From Bacteroidia bacterium (lineage in GTDB: Bacteria; Bacteroidota; Bacteroidia; Cytophagales; Cyclobacteriaceae): DNA of 64,000 bases. Shown piece after piece: positions 44,606-52,190 of the stretch (positions are counted from its first letter, which is position 1; every line of letters starts with the position of its first letter). The notes below the pieces were generated by a model, which did not search any database, was not told the origin of the DNA, and was given only the letters and a program-made list of their open reading frames with translations. Made by a program: the position numbers and the translations under genes. The stretch spans positions 1 through 64,000 of the forward strand of contig JAUILA010000029.1 of NCBI GenBank assembly GCA_030432655.1, read 5' to 3'.

Positions 44606-44745
44606 GCCATTGCGCACCTGAGTGTCGGCAAGAGTAAATTTTCCTATTGGAAAAGCAGGAGAATTATGCGCTCCTGAATCCCTTTTCTTCCATTTGAAAG
44701 CAATCAAACAATTTTGAAAAGCTGTTTTCTAATAAGGAAAAAGTG

Positions 44746-44753
44746 TATTTTTG
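44746..44753 (+). promoter_or_regulatory. Candidate promoter -7 box of the dksA-scpB-rluB operon
   Basis: TATTTTTG followed by CATCC is a classical Bacteroidota -7 element (TAnnTTTG). It leaves a leader of about 100 nt before the dksA-like gene. The -33 region is poor (TGTTTT at 44723-44728). Confidence 0.5.
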
Positions 44754-44776
44754 CATCCTCGCAGCCTAAAATAGTA

Positions 44777-44799
44777 AGGCAAAAATTTTTGTTTTGCCT
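44777..44799 (+). other. Leader hairpin before the dksA-like gene
   Basis: AGGCAAAA (44777-44784) and TTTTGCCT (44792-44799) form an 8-bp stem in the 5' leader, about 60 nt before the start codon. It has no T-tract after it. It could be a regulatory or stabilising RNA element; no known riboswitch is recognised. Confidence 0.4.
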
Positions 44800-44858
44800 A
44801 TAAGAAATTATTTTTAGGCGCGTTTTTAAATAGATTTTAGATTTAAAAAAGGTTAAAA

Positions 44859-45245
44859 ATGGCTCAGGAGGAGAAAAACAGGTATTCGGATTCCGAACTC
44901 AAGGAATTTGAAGAACTTATTAATGAGAAGCTTGAGAAAGCGAAAGCTGAATTCAAGATTTTGAAAGAAACATTGAATAAGACAAACGATGAAGGTACTG
45001 ACAGTACGGCGGGCAATACCAAAGTGCTGGAAGACGGGGCCGATACGGCAGAAAAGGAAAACCTGAGTCAGCTGGCCGCACGTCAGCAGAAATTCATTAA
45101 CAACCTGGAAAACGCACTGATCAGGATCAAGAACGGAACCTATGGAATTTGTTCTGTGACTGGTAAACTAATTTCCAAGGAAAGACTACGGGCAGTGCCA
45201 CATACTACTCAGTCGATAGAAGCAAAACTGAGCCAGCAGAGCTAA
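44859..45245 (+). CDS. DksA/TraR-like RNA-polymerase-binding protein, zinc-less form
   Basis: 128 residues: an N-terminal coiled coil (about 8-45), a variable acidic linker and the C-terminal DksA domain (about 75-125). The zinc-finger place reads GTYGICSVTGKLISKERLRA. Three of the four canonical Cys are missing while the RL.A.P frame is intact; from memory this is common in Bacteroidota. It should act on RNA polymerase through the secondary channel. First gene of an operon with scpB and an rRNA pseudouridine synthase. Confidence 0.85.
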   Translation: MAQEEKNRYSDSELKEFEELINEKLEKAKAEFKILKETLNKTNDEGTDSTAGNTKVLEDGADTAEKENLSQLAARQQKFINNLENALIRIKNGTYGICSVTGKLISKERLRAVPHTTQSIEAKLSQQS

Positions 45246-45812
45246 TTGGATTTTCTCCAAAATCATATTGAAGCCCTGATTTTCTGTTCGCCTTCGCCGG
45301 TTAAGGTAAAAGATATTCAGGCATGTCTTACGGAAATGTTTGAGGCGGATGTCCCGGAAAAGGACATCCGTTCAGCACTGGACCGGATCCGGGAACGATT
45401 CGAGGATGAGTCGTTTTCCTTTCATCTTAACCATTCAGGCGGGGGCTACCAATTCCTGACGAAGCCCGCATATCAGGCGAGTATCGGCATTTTGCTTAAA
45501 CAACAATCAAAACGAAGACTGTCAAATTCGGCCCTCGAAACCCTGTCTATTATTGCATACAAGCAGCCCGTTACAAAGAGCGAACTTGAAAATATTCGTG
45601 GGGTAAATTGTGATTATGCTACCCAAAAGCTACTGGAAAAAGGGTTGGTTGAAATCAAGGGAAAATCAGACGGTATTGGCAGACCATTGCTTTACGGAAC
45701 AAGCCCTGCGTTCATGGAGTATTTCGGGATTAATGATCTGACCGAATTACCAACCCCCAAGGATTTTTCTTCACAGGAAGATAACGTGATCGGCGAAGAG
45801 TCGGACCATTAA
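45246..45812 (+). CDS. scpB: Segregation and condensation protein ScpB
   Basis: 188 residues with two winged-helix domains (about 1-80 and 90-170). Family motifs IEALIFCS at the start and ALETLSIIAYKQPVTKSELENIRGV in the middle are clear. ScpB binds ScpA in the SMC condensin complex. The start is a TTG at 45246 directly after the TAA of the dksA-like gene, so translation is coupled; no nearer ATG fits. scpA is not in the window. Confidence 0.92.
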   Translation: MDFLQNHIEALIFCSPSPVKVKDIQACLTEMFEADVPEKDIRSALDRIRERFEDESFSFHLNHSGGGYQFLTKPAYQASIGILLKQQSKRRLSNSALETLSIIAYKQPVTKSELENIRGVNCDYATQKLLEKGLVEIKGKSDGIGRPLLYGTSPAFMEYFGINDLTELPTPKDFSSQEDNVIGEESDH

Positions 45813-45813
45813 T

Positions 45814-46635
45814 ATGAAGCGCGGTAAAAAAAGTGACTCCGGTAAACCTGCCGGTAAAAAACCTGCCGGTAAAAAACCCGCCGGTAAAAAATCTGCCGTA
45901 AAAAAGGATCACCCTTCCCAGGAATCATCAGTCCGCCTTAACAAATATATTGCTGACGCAGGCGTTTGCTCCAGAAGAGAGGCAGATAAGCTGATCGAAG
46001 AGGGAGAAATCAAAATTAACGGCAAGGTAGTTACCACCCTGGGTACCCGGGTTGGCCGGGACGACAAGGTAACCTATAAGGGCAAGCGGCTCAATCCGGA
46101 AAAGCTTGTTTACGTCTTACTTAACAAACCAAAGGATTTTATAACCACCACAGATGATCCTGAAGATCGTCGTACAGTTATGGACCTGGTTAAAAATGCC
46201 TGTGATGAGCGTATTTACCCGGTTGGCAGGTTGGACCGGAATACCACTGGCCTTCTTCTTTTTACCAATGACGGGGATCTGGCCAAGGTTTTGTCCCATC
46301 CTTCGGGAAATGTCCGGAAAATTTATCGGGTGGATCTTGATAAGCCACTGACCAAAGCACATTTTCAGGCAATTCAGGAAGGCCTTGAACTTGAAGATGG
46401 AAAGGCCCCTGTCGATGAGCTTGCCGCCCTGTCTGCTGACATGACATCTGTCGGGATTGAGCTCCACATTGGACGAAACCGAATTGTTCGGAGAATTTTT
46501 GAATCTCTTGGATATGAAGTGATCAAACTGGACCGGGTGATGTTTGCTGGTCTGGACAAATATCGTTTACCAAGAGGAAAATGGCGGTTACTTACAGATA
46601 AAGAGATTGCCAGGCTGCAACGCTTCGTAAAGTAA
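45814..46635 (+). CDS. rRNA pseudouridine synthase (RluB/RsuA family) with basic repeat tail
   Basis: 273 residues. Residues 10-30 are a basic repeat (PAGKK three times), after which the S4 RNA-binding domain starts (RLNKYIADAGVCSRREAD). The synthase domain holds the catalytic Asp in YPVGRLDRNTTGLLL. The N-terminal repeat is encoded by four 15-bp units and adds a flexible positive arm absent from E. coli RluB. It isomerises uridine in rRNA; the exact site is not visible. Last gene of the dksA-scpB operon, 1 nt after scpB. Confidence 0.9.
   Translation: MKRGKKSDSGKPAGKKPAGKKPAGKKSAVKKDHPSQESSVRLNKYIADAGVCSRREADKLIEEGEIKINGKVVTTLGTRVGRDDKVTYKGKRLNPEKLVYVLLNKPKDFITTTDDPEDRRTVMDLVKNACDERIYPVGRLDRNTTGLLLFTNDGDLAKVLSHPSGNVRKIYRVDLDKPLTKAHFQAIQEGLELEDGKAPVDELAALSADMTSVGIELHIGRNRIVRRIFESLGYEVIKLDRVMFAGLDKYRLPRGKWRLLTDKEIARLQRFVK
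45844..45903 (+). repeat. Four tandem 15-bp units coding PAGKK
   Basis: Units at 45844, 45859, 45874 and 45889; the first two are identical (AAACCTGCCGGTAAA), the third differs by one base and the fourth is more diverged. In-frame, so copy-number change would lengthen or shorten the arm without a frameshift. Confidence 0.85.
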
Positions 46636-46660
46636 TTCACAACTTTCATAAATCTCAAAG

Positions 46661-46681
46661 AATTTAGTATGCTTGCATACT
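46661..46681 (+). promoter_or_regulatory. Second copy of the MarR-type operator, before the FadF-like genes
   Basis: AATTTAGTATGCTTGCATA (46661-46679) differs in one base from the sequence at 9440-9422 before marR-fadN. Here the palindrome is AGTATGC-TT-GCATACT (46666-46681). Downstream, TATATCTTG (46692-46700) resembles the TATATTTG of the fad promoter at about the same distance. The next plus-strand gene is the FadF-like one at 46947. Confidence 0.65.
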
Positions 46682-46760
46682 ATTTTTCCGTATATCTTGT
46701 AAATTAGGCTTCGTAAACGTTTTAAAATGGGAAAGACGGACTTTCAGGCCACAAACAAAA

Positions 46761-46791
46761 AAACCTCCCGTCGGTTAAACAGGAGGTTTTT
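46761..46791. terminator. Bidirectional terminator downstream of tRNA-Phe
   Basis: AAACCTCC (46761-46768) and GGAGGTTT (46782-46789) form an 8-bp stem. The minus strand continues with seven T and ends the tRNA transcript; the plus strand has five T and could end transcripts from rluB. Confidence 0.75.
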
Positions 46792-46795
46792 GGTG

Positions 46796-46868
46796 TGGTG
46801 CTGAGTGGACTCGAACCACCGACTCACGGATTTTCAGTCCGATGCTCTACCAACTGAGCTACAGCACC
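46796..46868 (-). tRNA. tRNA-Phe (GAA)
   Basis: The 73-nt minus-strand cloverleaf has acceptor arms GGTGCTG and CAGCACC with discriminator A. The anticodon GAA is at 46835-46833 in the loop CTGAAAA, and the T arm has the GGTTCGAGTCC stretch. CCA is not encoded (CAC follows). The anticodon stem has a U-U mismatch at position 27-43. Confidence 0.95.
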
Positions 46869-46883
46869 ATCGAAATGAGGTGG

Positions 46884-46914
46884 CAAAGCTATATAATTTT
46901 TATACTGCAGCAAA
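46884..46914 (-). promoter_or_regulatory. Promoter of tRNA-Phe
   Basis: TTTG (46914-46911), a 19-nt gap and TAGCTTTG (46891-46884) match the Bacteroidota promoter exactly; the tRNA 5' end is 15 nt further on. It lies in the leader region of the divergent FadF-like gene. Confidence 0.75.
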
Positions 46915-46946
46915 CAAAATTTTAAAATAATAAAGCGGAAACAGCT

Positions 46947-48278
46947 ATGATTTATATCCAACAGATTGCCTTTGTCCTGGTTCTTGTCATTGCGGCCTGG
47001 TTTCTGATCCGGCGTATAAAGCATATTCGGGCCAGCATCAGGCTTGGCAAAGATGCAGATCTGTCGGACAATTCATCTGAACGGTGGAAGACCATGTTGC
47101 TGGTGGCTTTTGGTCAGAAAAAAATGTTCAAAAGAATTATACCTGCTTTCCTTCACCTGCTGATATATGTTGGTTTCATTGTTATTAACATAGAGGTACT
47201 TGAATTTGTCCTGGATGGCCTTTCGGGCAATCATCGCTTATTTGCCCCGTTCCTTGGGGATGTGTATCCGGTGCTGATGAACCTATTTGAGTTTCTTGCC
47301 GTGGCTGTACTGTTTTCCTGCGTGATATTTCTTATTCGCAGGAACATACTTCGTGTCCCGCGCTTTACCTCACGTGAAATGACTTCATGGCCCAAACTGG
47401 ATGCGAATCTCATCCTTGTGATTGAAATATTACTGATGTTCGCAATTCTGACCATGAATGCGGCTGATCAGCTTTTGCAGGTCAGAGATCCGGAGCACTA
47501 TACTGCCACCGGCCACCTGTTTTTCAGTGGGTTGCTAATGCCGTTTCTGGATGGGATGTCCGATTCGGGCCTGGTGATCATGGAGCGGACGATGTGGTGG
47601 TTTCATATAGTTGGAATTCTTGGTTTTGCGGTTTACATAACATATTCCAAGCACCTTCATATTTTTATGGCATTTCCAAATACCTATTACAGTAATCTGA
47701 TACCGAAGGGCCAGATGAAAAATATGGATGTGGTGACCAATGAAGTGAACATGATGCTTGGGATTCAGTCGGAAGCACCTTCACAAAATCCTGAGGAAAT
47801 CGGTCGTTTTGGAGCCAGGGATGTCAATGACCTGACATGGAAACACATCATGGGAGCTTTTGCCTGTACGGAATGCGGCCGGTGTACAGCTGAATGTCCG
47901 GCCAACCAGACAGGTAAGCTCTTGTCGCCGCGTAAAATTATGATGGATACCCGGGATCGCGCGGAGGAAGTACAAAAAAGTATCAGTAGCGGAGGCAAGG
48001 GACTTGATGATGGCAAATCGTTGCTAGGTGATTACATCACAAAGGAGGAACTGTTTGCCTGTACCAGCTGCAATGCCTGTGTTGAGGCTTGTCCTGTCAA
48101 CATAAATCCGCTGGAGATCATCCTTGAGATGCGTCGTTATGTGGCTATGGAAGAATCAGGCACACCTGCTTCCTGGAATGCTATGTTTCAGAATATTGAA
48201 ACAAATTTTGCACCCTGGAAATTTCCTACGACTGACCGGTTTAAGTGGGCTGATAAACTAAATCAAGAATCTGAATAA
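46947..48278 (+). CDS. FadF-like membrane Fe-S oxidoreductase, membrane and ferredoxin part
   Basis: 443 residues. Five or six membrane helices (about 2-22, 62-88, 105-135, 150-175, 215-240) precede two [4Fe-4S] motifs: CTECGRCTAECPAN (about 310) and CTSCNACVEACPVN (about 372). With the next gene it equals one FadF/YwjF-type protein cut in two. In Bacillus that protein serves beta-oxidation and is thought to pass electrons from ETF to the quinone pool; here this is inference, supported by the MarR-type operator 270 nt upstream. It lies 7 nt before its partner. Confidence 0.85.
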   Translation: MIYIQQIAFVLVLVIAAWFLIRRIKHIRASIRLGKDADLSDNSSERWKTMLLVAFGQKKMFKRIIPAFLHLLIYVGFIVINIEVLEFVLDGLSGNHRLFAPFLGDVYPVLMNLFEFLAVAVLFSCVIFLIRRNILRVPRFTSREMTSWPKLDANLILVIEILLMFAILTMNAADQLLQVRDPEHYTATGHLFFSGLLMPFLDGMSDSGLVIMERTMWWFHIVGILGFAVYITYSKHLHIFMAFPNTYYSNLIPKGQMKNMDVVTNEVNMMLGIQSEAPSQNPEEIGRFGARDVNDLTWKHIMGAFACTECGRCTAECPANQTGKLLSPRKIMMDTRDRAEEVQKSISSGGKGLDDGKSLLGDYITKEELFACTSCNACVEACPVNINPLEIILEMRRYVAMEESGTPASWNAMFQNIETNFAPWKFPTTDRFKWADKLNQESE

Positions 48279-48285
48279 CTGAGAT

Positions 48286-49080
48286 ATGAGTGATATGAAT
48301 TCGAAACCAGTACCTACCATGGCGGAAATGTCAGCCGCCGGAAAGTCTCCTGAAATTCTGTTTTGGGTGGGATGTGCAGGCTCTTTTGATGACAGGTACA
48401 AAAACGTTACACAGGCTTTTGTCAGCATTCTTAACAAAGTGAATATCTCATTTGCCGTGCTGGGTCCGGAAGAATCATGTACCGGAGATCCCGCAAGAAG
48501 GGCAGGGAATGAATTCCTGTTTCAGATGCAGGCGGTTTCGAATATACAGGTCCTGAATGGATACAATGTGAAGAAAATTGTGACCGCCTGTCCGCATTGC
48601 TTTAATACCATTAAAAATGAATACCCTGCCCTGGGTGGAGAATATGAAGTAATCCACCACAGTACATTTCTTCAGCAACTGATAGATGACGGAAAGGTTG
48701 TCCTTAAGGGAGGAGGAGAATTCAAAGGCAAAAAAATCACTTATCATGACAGCTGCTTTCTTGGAAGGGCCAATAACATTTATGAAGCACCCAGAAAGGT
48801 TCTGGAAGCGCTGGATGCCGAACTGATAGAAATGAAAAGATGCCGCACCCGTGGTTTTTGCTGTGGCGCAGGTGGTGCGCAGATGTTTAAAGATGCGGAA
48901 AAAGGCAATAAGGAAGTTAACATTGACCGGACCGAGGAAGCCCTGGAAACAGGAGCATCCACCGTCGCGGTCGCCTGCCCGTTCTGTATGACTATGATGA
49001 GTGATGGCGTTAAAAACAAGGAAAAGGAGAATGAAGTGAAGGTCCTGGACCTTGCGGAGCTCATTGCACGGGACCTGTAA
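48286..49080 (+). CDS. CCG-domain Fe-S protein, partner of the FadF-like membrane protein
   Basis: 264 residues with two CCG-type Cys modules, as in HdrB, GlcF and the C-terminus of FadF. The first contains GCAGSFDDRY, ESCTGDPARR and TACPHCFNT; the second contains HDSCFLGR, FCCGAGGAQM and ACPFC. This binds a noncubane or [4Fe-4S] cluster and acts in electron transfer. Soluble, cytoplasmic side. Directly follows the membrane subunit by 7 nt in the same operon. Confidence 0.87.
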   Translation: MSDMNSKPVPTMAEMSAAGKSPEILFWVGCAGSFDDRYKNVTQAFVSILNKVNISFAVLGPEESCTGDPARRAGNEFLFQMQAVSNIQVLNGYNVKKIVTACPHCFNTIKNEYPALGGEYEVIHHSTFLQQLIDDGKVVLKGGGEFKGKKITYHDSCFLGRANNIYEAPRKVLEALDAELIEMKRCRTRGFCCGAGGAQMFKDAEKGNKEVNIDRTEEALETGASTVAVACPFCMTMMSDGVKNKEKENEVKVLDLAELIARDL

Positions 49081-49082
49081 TC

Positions 49083-49109
49083 AAAAAGGCCCGGCCAATT
49101 GGCCGGACC
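49083..49109 (-). terminator. Terminator of the spondin lipoprotein gene
   Basis: GGTCCGGCC-AATT-GGCCGGGCC on the minus strand (49109-49088, one G-U pair) is followed by TTTTT (49087-49083). It lies 26 nt after the gene end. It may also slow transcription from the plus strand, where the stem has one mismatch and only TTT follows. Confidence 0.7.
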
Positions 49110-49134
49110 CTTTATCGCCGCCTAAAAATCTGCT

Positions 49135-50499
49135 TTATAACTGAGGTTCAATCTGAACCAGTATCATGGATTCGGTTGAGGGAACAATTTGCGGGGTCGT
49201 GGTAATTTCCCGAACCAGGTTATCAGGATCATCTTCCCCTGTATTCATGGCAGATTGCCTGACTGCCTGATCGGGGCCAGCTCCCGGATACTGATCATTC
49301 TCCGTACCCACATCAAAAATCATGACCTCATTGCTGATGTCACCGCTGACAGGTGATGTCCCGTTAAAAAGCTCAATGCCTTGTTCTCCAAAGGAAAAAA
49401 TCCAGTCATTGCTTTGAACAAACATGGTTGCCATGGAGAGACGGTCACCAGGAACAGCTTCAAAGGTAAAAGTGTACATACCTCCCGGCCCGGCAGGTGC
49501 CGATCCGAATGTCCCTCCGCTCGTCACCCCCGAAACATCTTCAATTACGCCTCCAAGAACAGACGCATTGCCGTCTTCTGCAATTTCCTCCAGTCCTTCA
49601 CCGTAGTCAGCTGCTCCCTCCGTGAAAAGGGGCATGCCTGATTCATGCACCGCCCATATTCCAGGGGAAAGCGGATTGATCAGGCCGGTTTCAGGCATGA
49701 TATATTCCTCAAGATCTCCGACGATTCCGTCTTCGGCGATTTCTTCCACTCCGTTGTTTCGTTCGGCTTCGCCTTCCGTATACAGCGGATTATCTATGAT
49801 ATGAACAACATATCCTCCCGGCGACAGCGGGGTACTTACATTTGATGACCCGGACAGGTTTTCAATTGTAATGGTAAAGGTGGTGCCGGTATGTGAAATA
49901 CTCACACTGATCAATTCCTCAAGAGGCGGATAGGTAAAGCTATCAGGACCATCATCTGTGGAGATTGAAACCTCAATTGCCTGTCCACTGCCGCCAAGCA
50001 GTGTGACGTTCCCGTCCTCTTCCTCGCCCGAACCGGCCGGATCCGTACCCGGCTGGTCTGAGGAACCGGGCGCTTTATTTACTTCTGTTCCAGCATCCCA
50101 AAGGTAGAGCAGGTCGGTAATATCGCCTTCAAGAGGATCACCGTTTTCATCATACAATGGTATTCCTTCAGCAGCAGGCGCAACAAAGAGATCGTTGGAA
50201 GCAACCAGCATAGTCAGGAATGTCAGTTTCGGAACCTCTCCGGGAAGATACTGACTCCCCGCCTGAAAGGAAAAGGCATACGAATCTCCGGAACCCGGCA
50301 GTAACGGCCCTGCCTCATTTTCACCCACCGGTGTGGTGAAAACCCCGGACTGGTAAAAAGGAAATGGTGACCCAACATTGGAAATAGTCACCTGAAAGGT
50401 TACAGGTTCCGGCGCAGGCATTCCGCCTCCGTCATCATCATCTCCACAGCTCCATATAAATAACGGGAGCGTCATTATCGCAATCATTAATCGTTTCAT
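49135..50499 (-). CDS. Lipoprotein with two spondin-type domains
   Basis: 454 residues with lipobox FIWSC followed by a DDDDGGG spacer. Spondin_N-like domain 1 spans about 32-200 (VTFQVTISNVG, MLVASNDLF, LWDAGTEVN, PGTDP). A second, longer domain spans about 205-454 (MFVQSNDWIFSFG, IFDVGTENDQYPGAG). It contains two tandem copies of a P-L(Y/F)TEGEA...EIAEDG segment. The protein is cell-surface and of unknown ligand. Direct repeats at 50540-50560 match those before the neighbouring response regulator, so it is probably controlled by that two-component system. Confidence 0.85.
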   Translation of the reverse strand: MKRLMIAIMTLPLFIWSCGDDDDGGGMPAPEPVTFQVTISNVGSPFPFYQSGVFTTPVGENEAGPLLPGSGDSYAFSFQAGSQYLPGEVPKLTFLTMLVASNDLFVAPAAEGIPLYDENGDPLEGDITDLLYLWDAGTEVNKAPGSSDQPGTDPAGSGEEEDGNVTLLGGSGQAIEVSISTDDGPDSFTYPPLEELISVSISHTGTTFTITIENLSGSSNVSTPLSPGGYVVHIIDNPLYTEGEAERNNGVEEIAEDGIVGDLEEYIMPETGLINPLSPGIWAVHESGMPLFTEGAADYGEGLEEIAEDGNASVLGGVIEDVSGVTSGGTFGSAPAGPGGMYTFTFEAVPGDRLSMATMFVQSNDWIFSFGEQGIELFNGTSPVSGDISNEVMIFDVGTENDQYPGAGPDQAVRQSAMNTGEDDPDNLVREITTTPQIVPSTESMILVQIEPQL

Positions 50500-50539
50500 A
50501 TTTTTTATAGATTTTAATTATTCTAAAGATCACCGGATA

Positions 50540-50560
50540 GTATCACGAAATTATCACAGG
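50540..50560 (-). promoter_or_regulatory. Candidate response-regulator box before the spondin gene
   Basis: GTATCACGAAA (50540-50550) and TTATCACAGG (50551-50560) are direct repeats with an 11-bp period, and a weaker ATCACC copy lies at 50529. The pattern is the same as at 52913-52933. OmpR/PhoB-type regulators bind 11-bp direct repeats. It is 41-61 nt upstream of the ATG. Confidence 0.65.
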
Positions 50561-50708
50561 GATGAAAAGAAACCGTCAATTCTCCGGTTGCTGATATAAT
50601 TGGTTAATGGTCTTTAACTACTACAACGACCTGAGGATCATTTCGTTGGTTTATCGGGACTTGATAAATGCTAAACAACGGATGCCGGACTATTGACTCT
50701 TTTGCACG

Positions 50709-52190
50709 TCAGGCGTATGTATGGTATCCTGGCAGACGGAAAGTGAAGGTAGTGCCTTCTCTCAACCGGCTTCGAAGCTCTATACTGCTGTTATGAATTT
50801 CCAGAATTTTCTTTACGATAGCGAGTCCGAGCCCGGTATTGTTCTGGTCAAGGGTAATTCGCTTATCACCAATGTGGTACCTGTCAAAAATAAACGGGAT
50901 CTGATCTTCCGGAATTCCCGGGCCGGTATCACTCACTTTAATTTCTACATTATCTTCATCTGTGTCAACGGCAATGGTGATCTGGCCTCCCTCCGGGGTG
51001 TATTTAAGGGCATTGTCGATCAGGTTTTGCAATACCCGTTCAATCAGACCAATGTCAGCAAGAACCAGGACATTATTTTCCTTCCCGTCAGATTTCAGGG
51101 AAATATTCTTTTCCGATGCCATGATCTGGAATTTCTGGCAGATATCCTGGATCAGTTCCTGTATAATAAAAGGCTCCTTTTTCGGAGAAACCTGTTTTGC
51201 TTCCAGTTTTGACAGTTCAAACAATTCATGAACGAGTTTTCTGAGCTTTTCTGTACTTGCCAGGATGATATCCAGGTATTTTTCCCGCTCTTCCTCGCTG
51301 AGATGATCTTTTTTTATCGTAAGTGTTTCAATATAGCCGTGAATGACGGAAAGCGGAGTGCGCAGGTCGTGCGATACATTACCCACAAGCTCGCGCCGCA
51401 GCGTTTCCATAGATTTAAGGTTTTCAATGTTTCCCAGGATGGTATCGGCCATTTCATTAAAAGCAATTGCCAGGTCGTTAATGCCTCCTTCTGATTTCAC
51501 ATCAATCCTGGCGGTCATGTCCCCGTTCTGAAAACGTTTTACCGTATTGATCATCCGGTTCAGGCGAGTCGTGATCAGCCATATGCCCGCTGCACCCAGC
51601 AGTGCTGCACTGAACAGCGTGATTAGCATTGCTTGTCCTCCCAGTTTCATTATGTAACTGTTTCGGACTATCGCGGCAGCAGATTCATATTCCTCACTGG
51701 CTAATACAACATATACATAGCCCAGCGTTGTACTGCCTTCGAGGATTGGAGCTGCAGAAAATACGGTAGATTCGCCGGGTTTCCTGGGGTCGTCCCCTTT
51801 GATATATGCCTTGCCGCCGGCAGTGGTGAATTCACGAACCGGGGCCAGGTCTACTTTTTCCATTTTCACCTTCTTATAGGGCACCACATAGTTGAGAATA
51901 TTACCCGCCGGATCAAGAATATATACTTCAATACTCGGGTTGATCGCCATCATGTGATGCATAATATCATCCAGGGCATTCCCGGAGAGCTGCCCGTTTA
52001 CAATGGTTGGCTTAACTTCTGAAATAATATGCTCGGCGATCGGGGCATTCAGTATTTGATTTCGTTCCTGGAAATATTCTTCGGCCAGGGTAGCGGTAAT
52101 AAAAACGTAGGCGAATCCTACGATGAACAGGCTGCCCACCAGGGTAAGAAAGAGTTTCCAGAAAAAAACCGGAGTAATTCTGTTTTTCAT
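50709..52190 (-). CDS. Sensor histidine kinase (OmpR-partner type)
   Basis: 493 residues. A first membrane helix at about 10-32, an extracytoplasmic sensor domain (about 33-178) and a second helix (about 180-205) come first. Then a HAMP domain, a HisKA domain with the phosphoacceptor His in GNVSHDLRTPLSVIHG, and a HATPase domain (LIDNALKYTPEGG, DTGPGIP, NTGLGLAIV). Its ATG overlaps the response-regulator stop by 4 nt. Probably senses an envelope signal and controls the adjacent spondin lipoprotein. Confidence 0.93.
   Translation of the reverse strand: MKNRITPVFFWKLFLTLVGSLFIVGFAYVFITATLAEEYFQERNQILNAPIAEHIISEVKPTIVNGQLSGNALDDIMHHMMAINPSIEVYILDPAGNILNYVVPYKKVKMEKVDLAPVREFTTAGGKAYIKGDDPRKPGESTVFSAAPILEGSTTLGYVYVVLASEEYESAAAIVRNSYIMKLGGQAMLITLFSAALLGAAGIWLITTRLNRMINTVKRFQNGDMTARIDVKSEGGINDLAIAFNEMADTILGNIENLKSMETLRRELVGNVSHDLRTPLSVIHGYIETLTIKKDHLSEEEREKYLDIILASTEKLRKLVHELFELSKLEAKQVSPKKEPFIIQELIQDICQKFQIMASEKNISLKSDGKENNVLVLADIGLIERVLQNLIDNALKYTPEGGQITIAVDTDEDNVEIKVSDTGPGIPEDQIPFIFDRYHIGDKRITLDQNNTGLGLAIVKKILEIHNSSIELRSRLREGTTFTFRLPGYHTYA

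Noticed and set aside
44859-45245. DksA-like gene as a pseudogene because zinc cysteines are missing
   Set aside because: Full-length frame, good promoter, conserved surrounding motif and operon position indicate a working zinc-less form.
47371-47386. Third parS site around CTCACGTGAAAT
   Set aside because: Only the central CACGTG and one arm fit; too many mismatches, and it lies inside the Fe-S protein gene.
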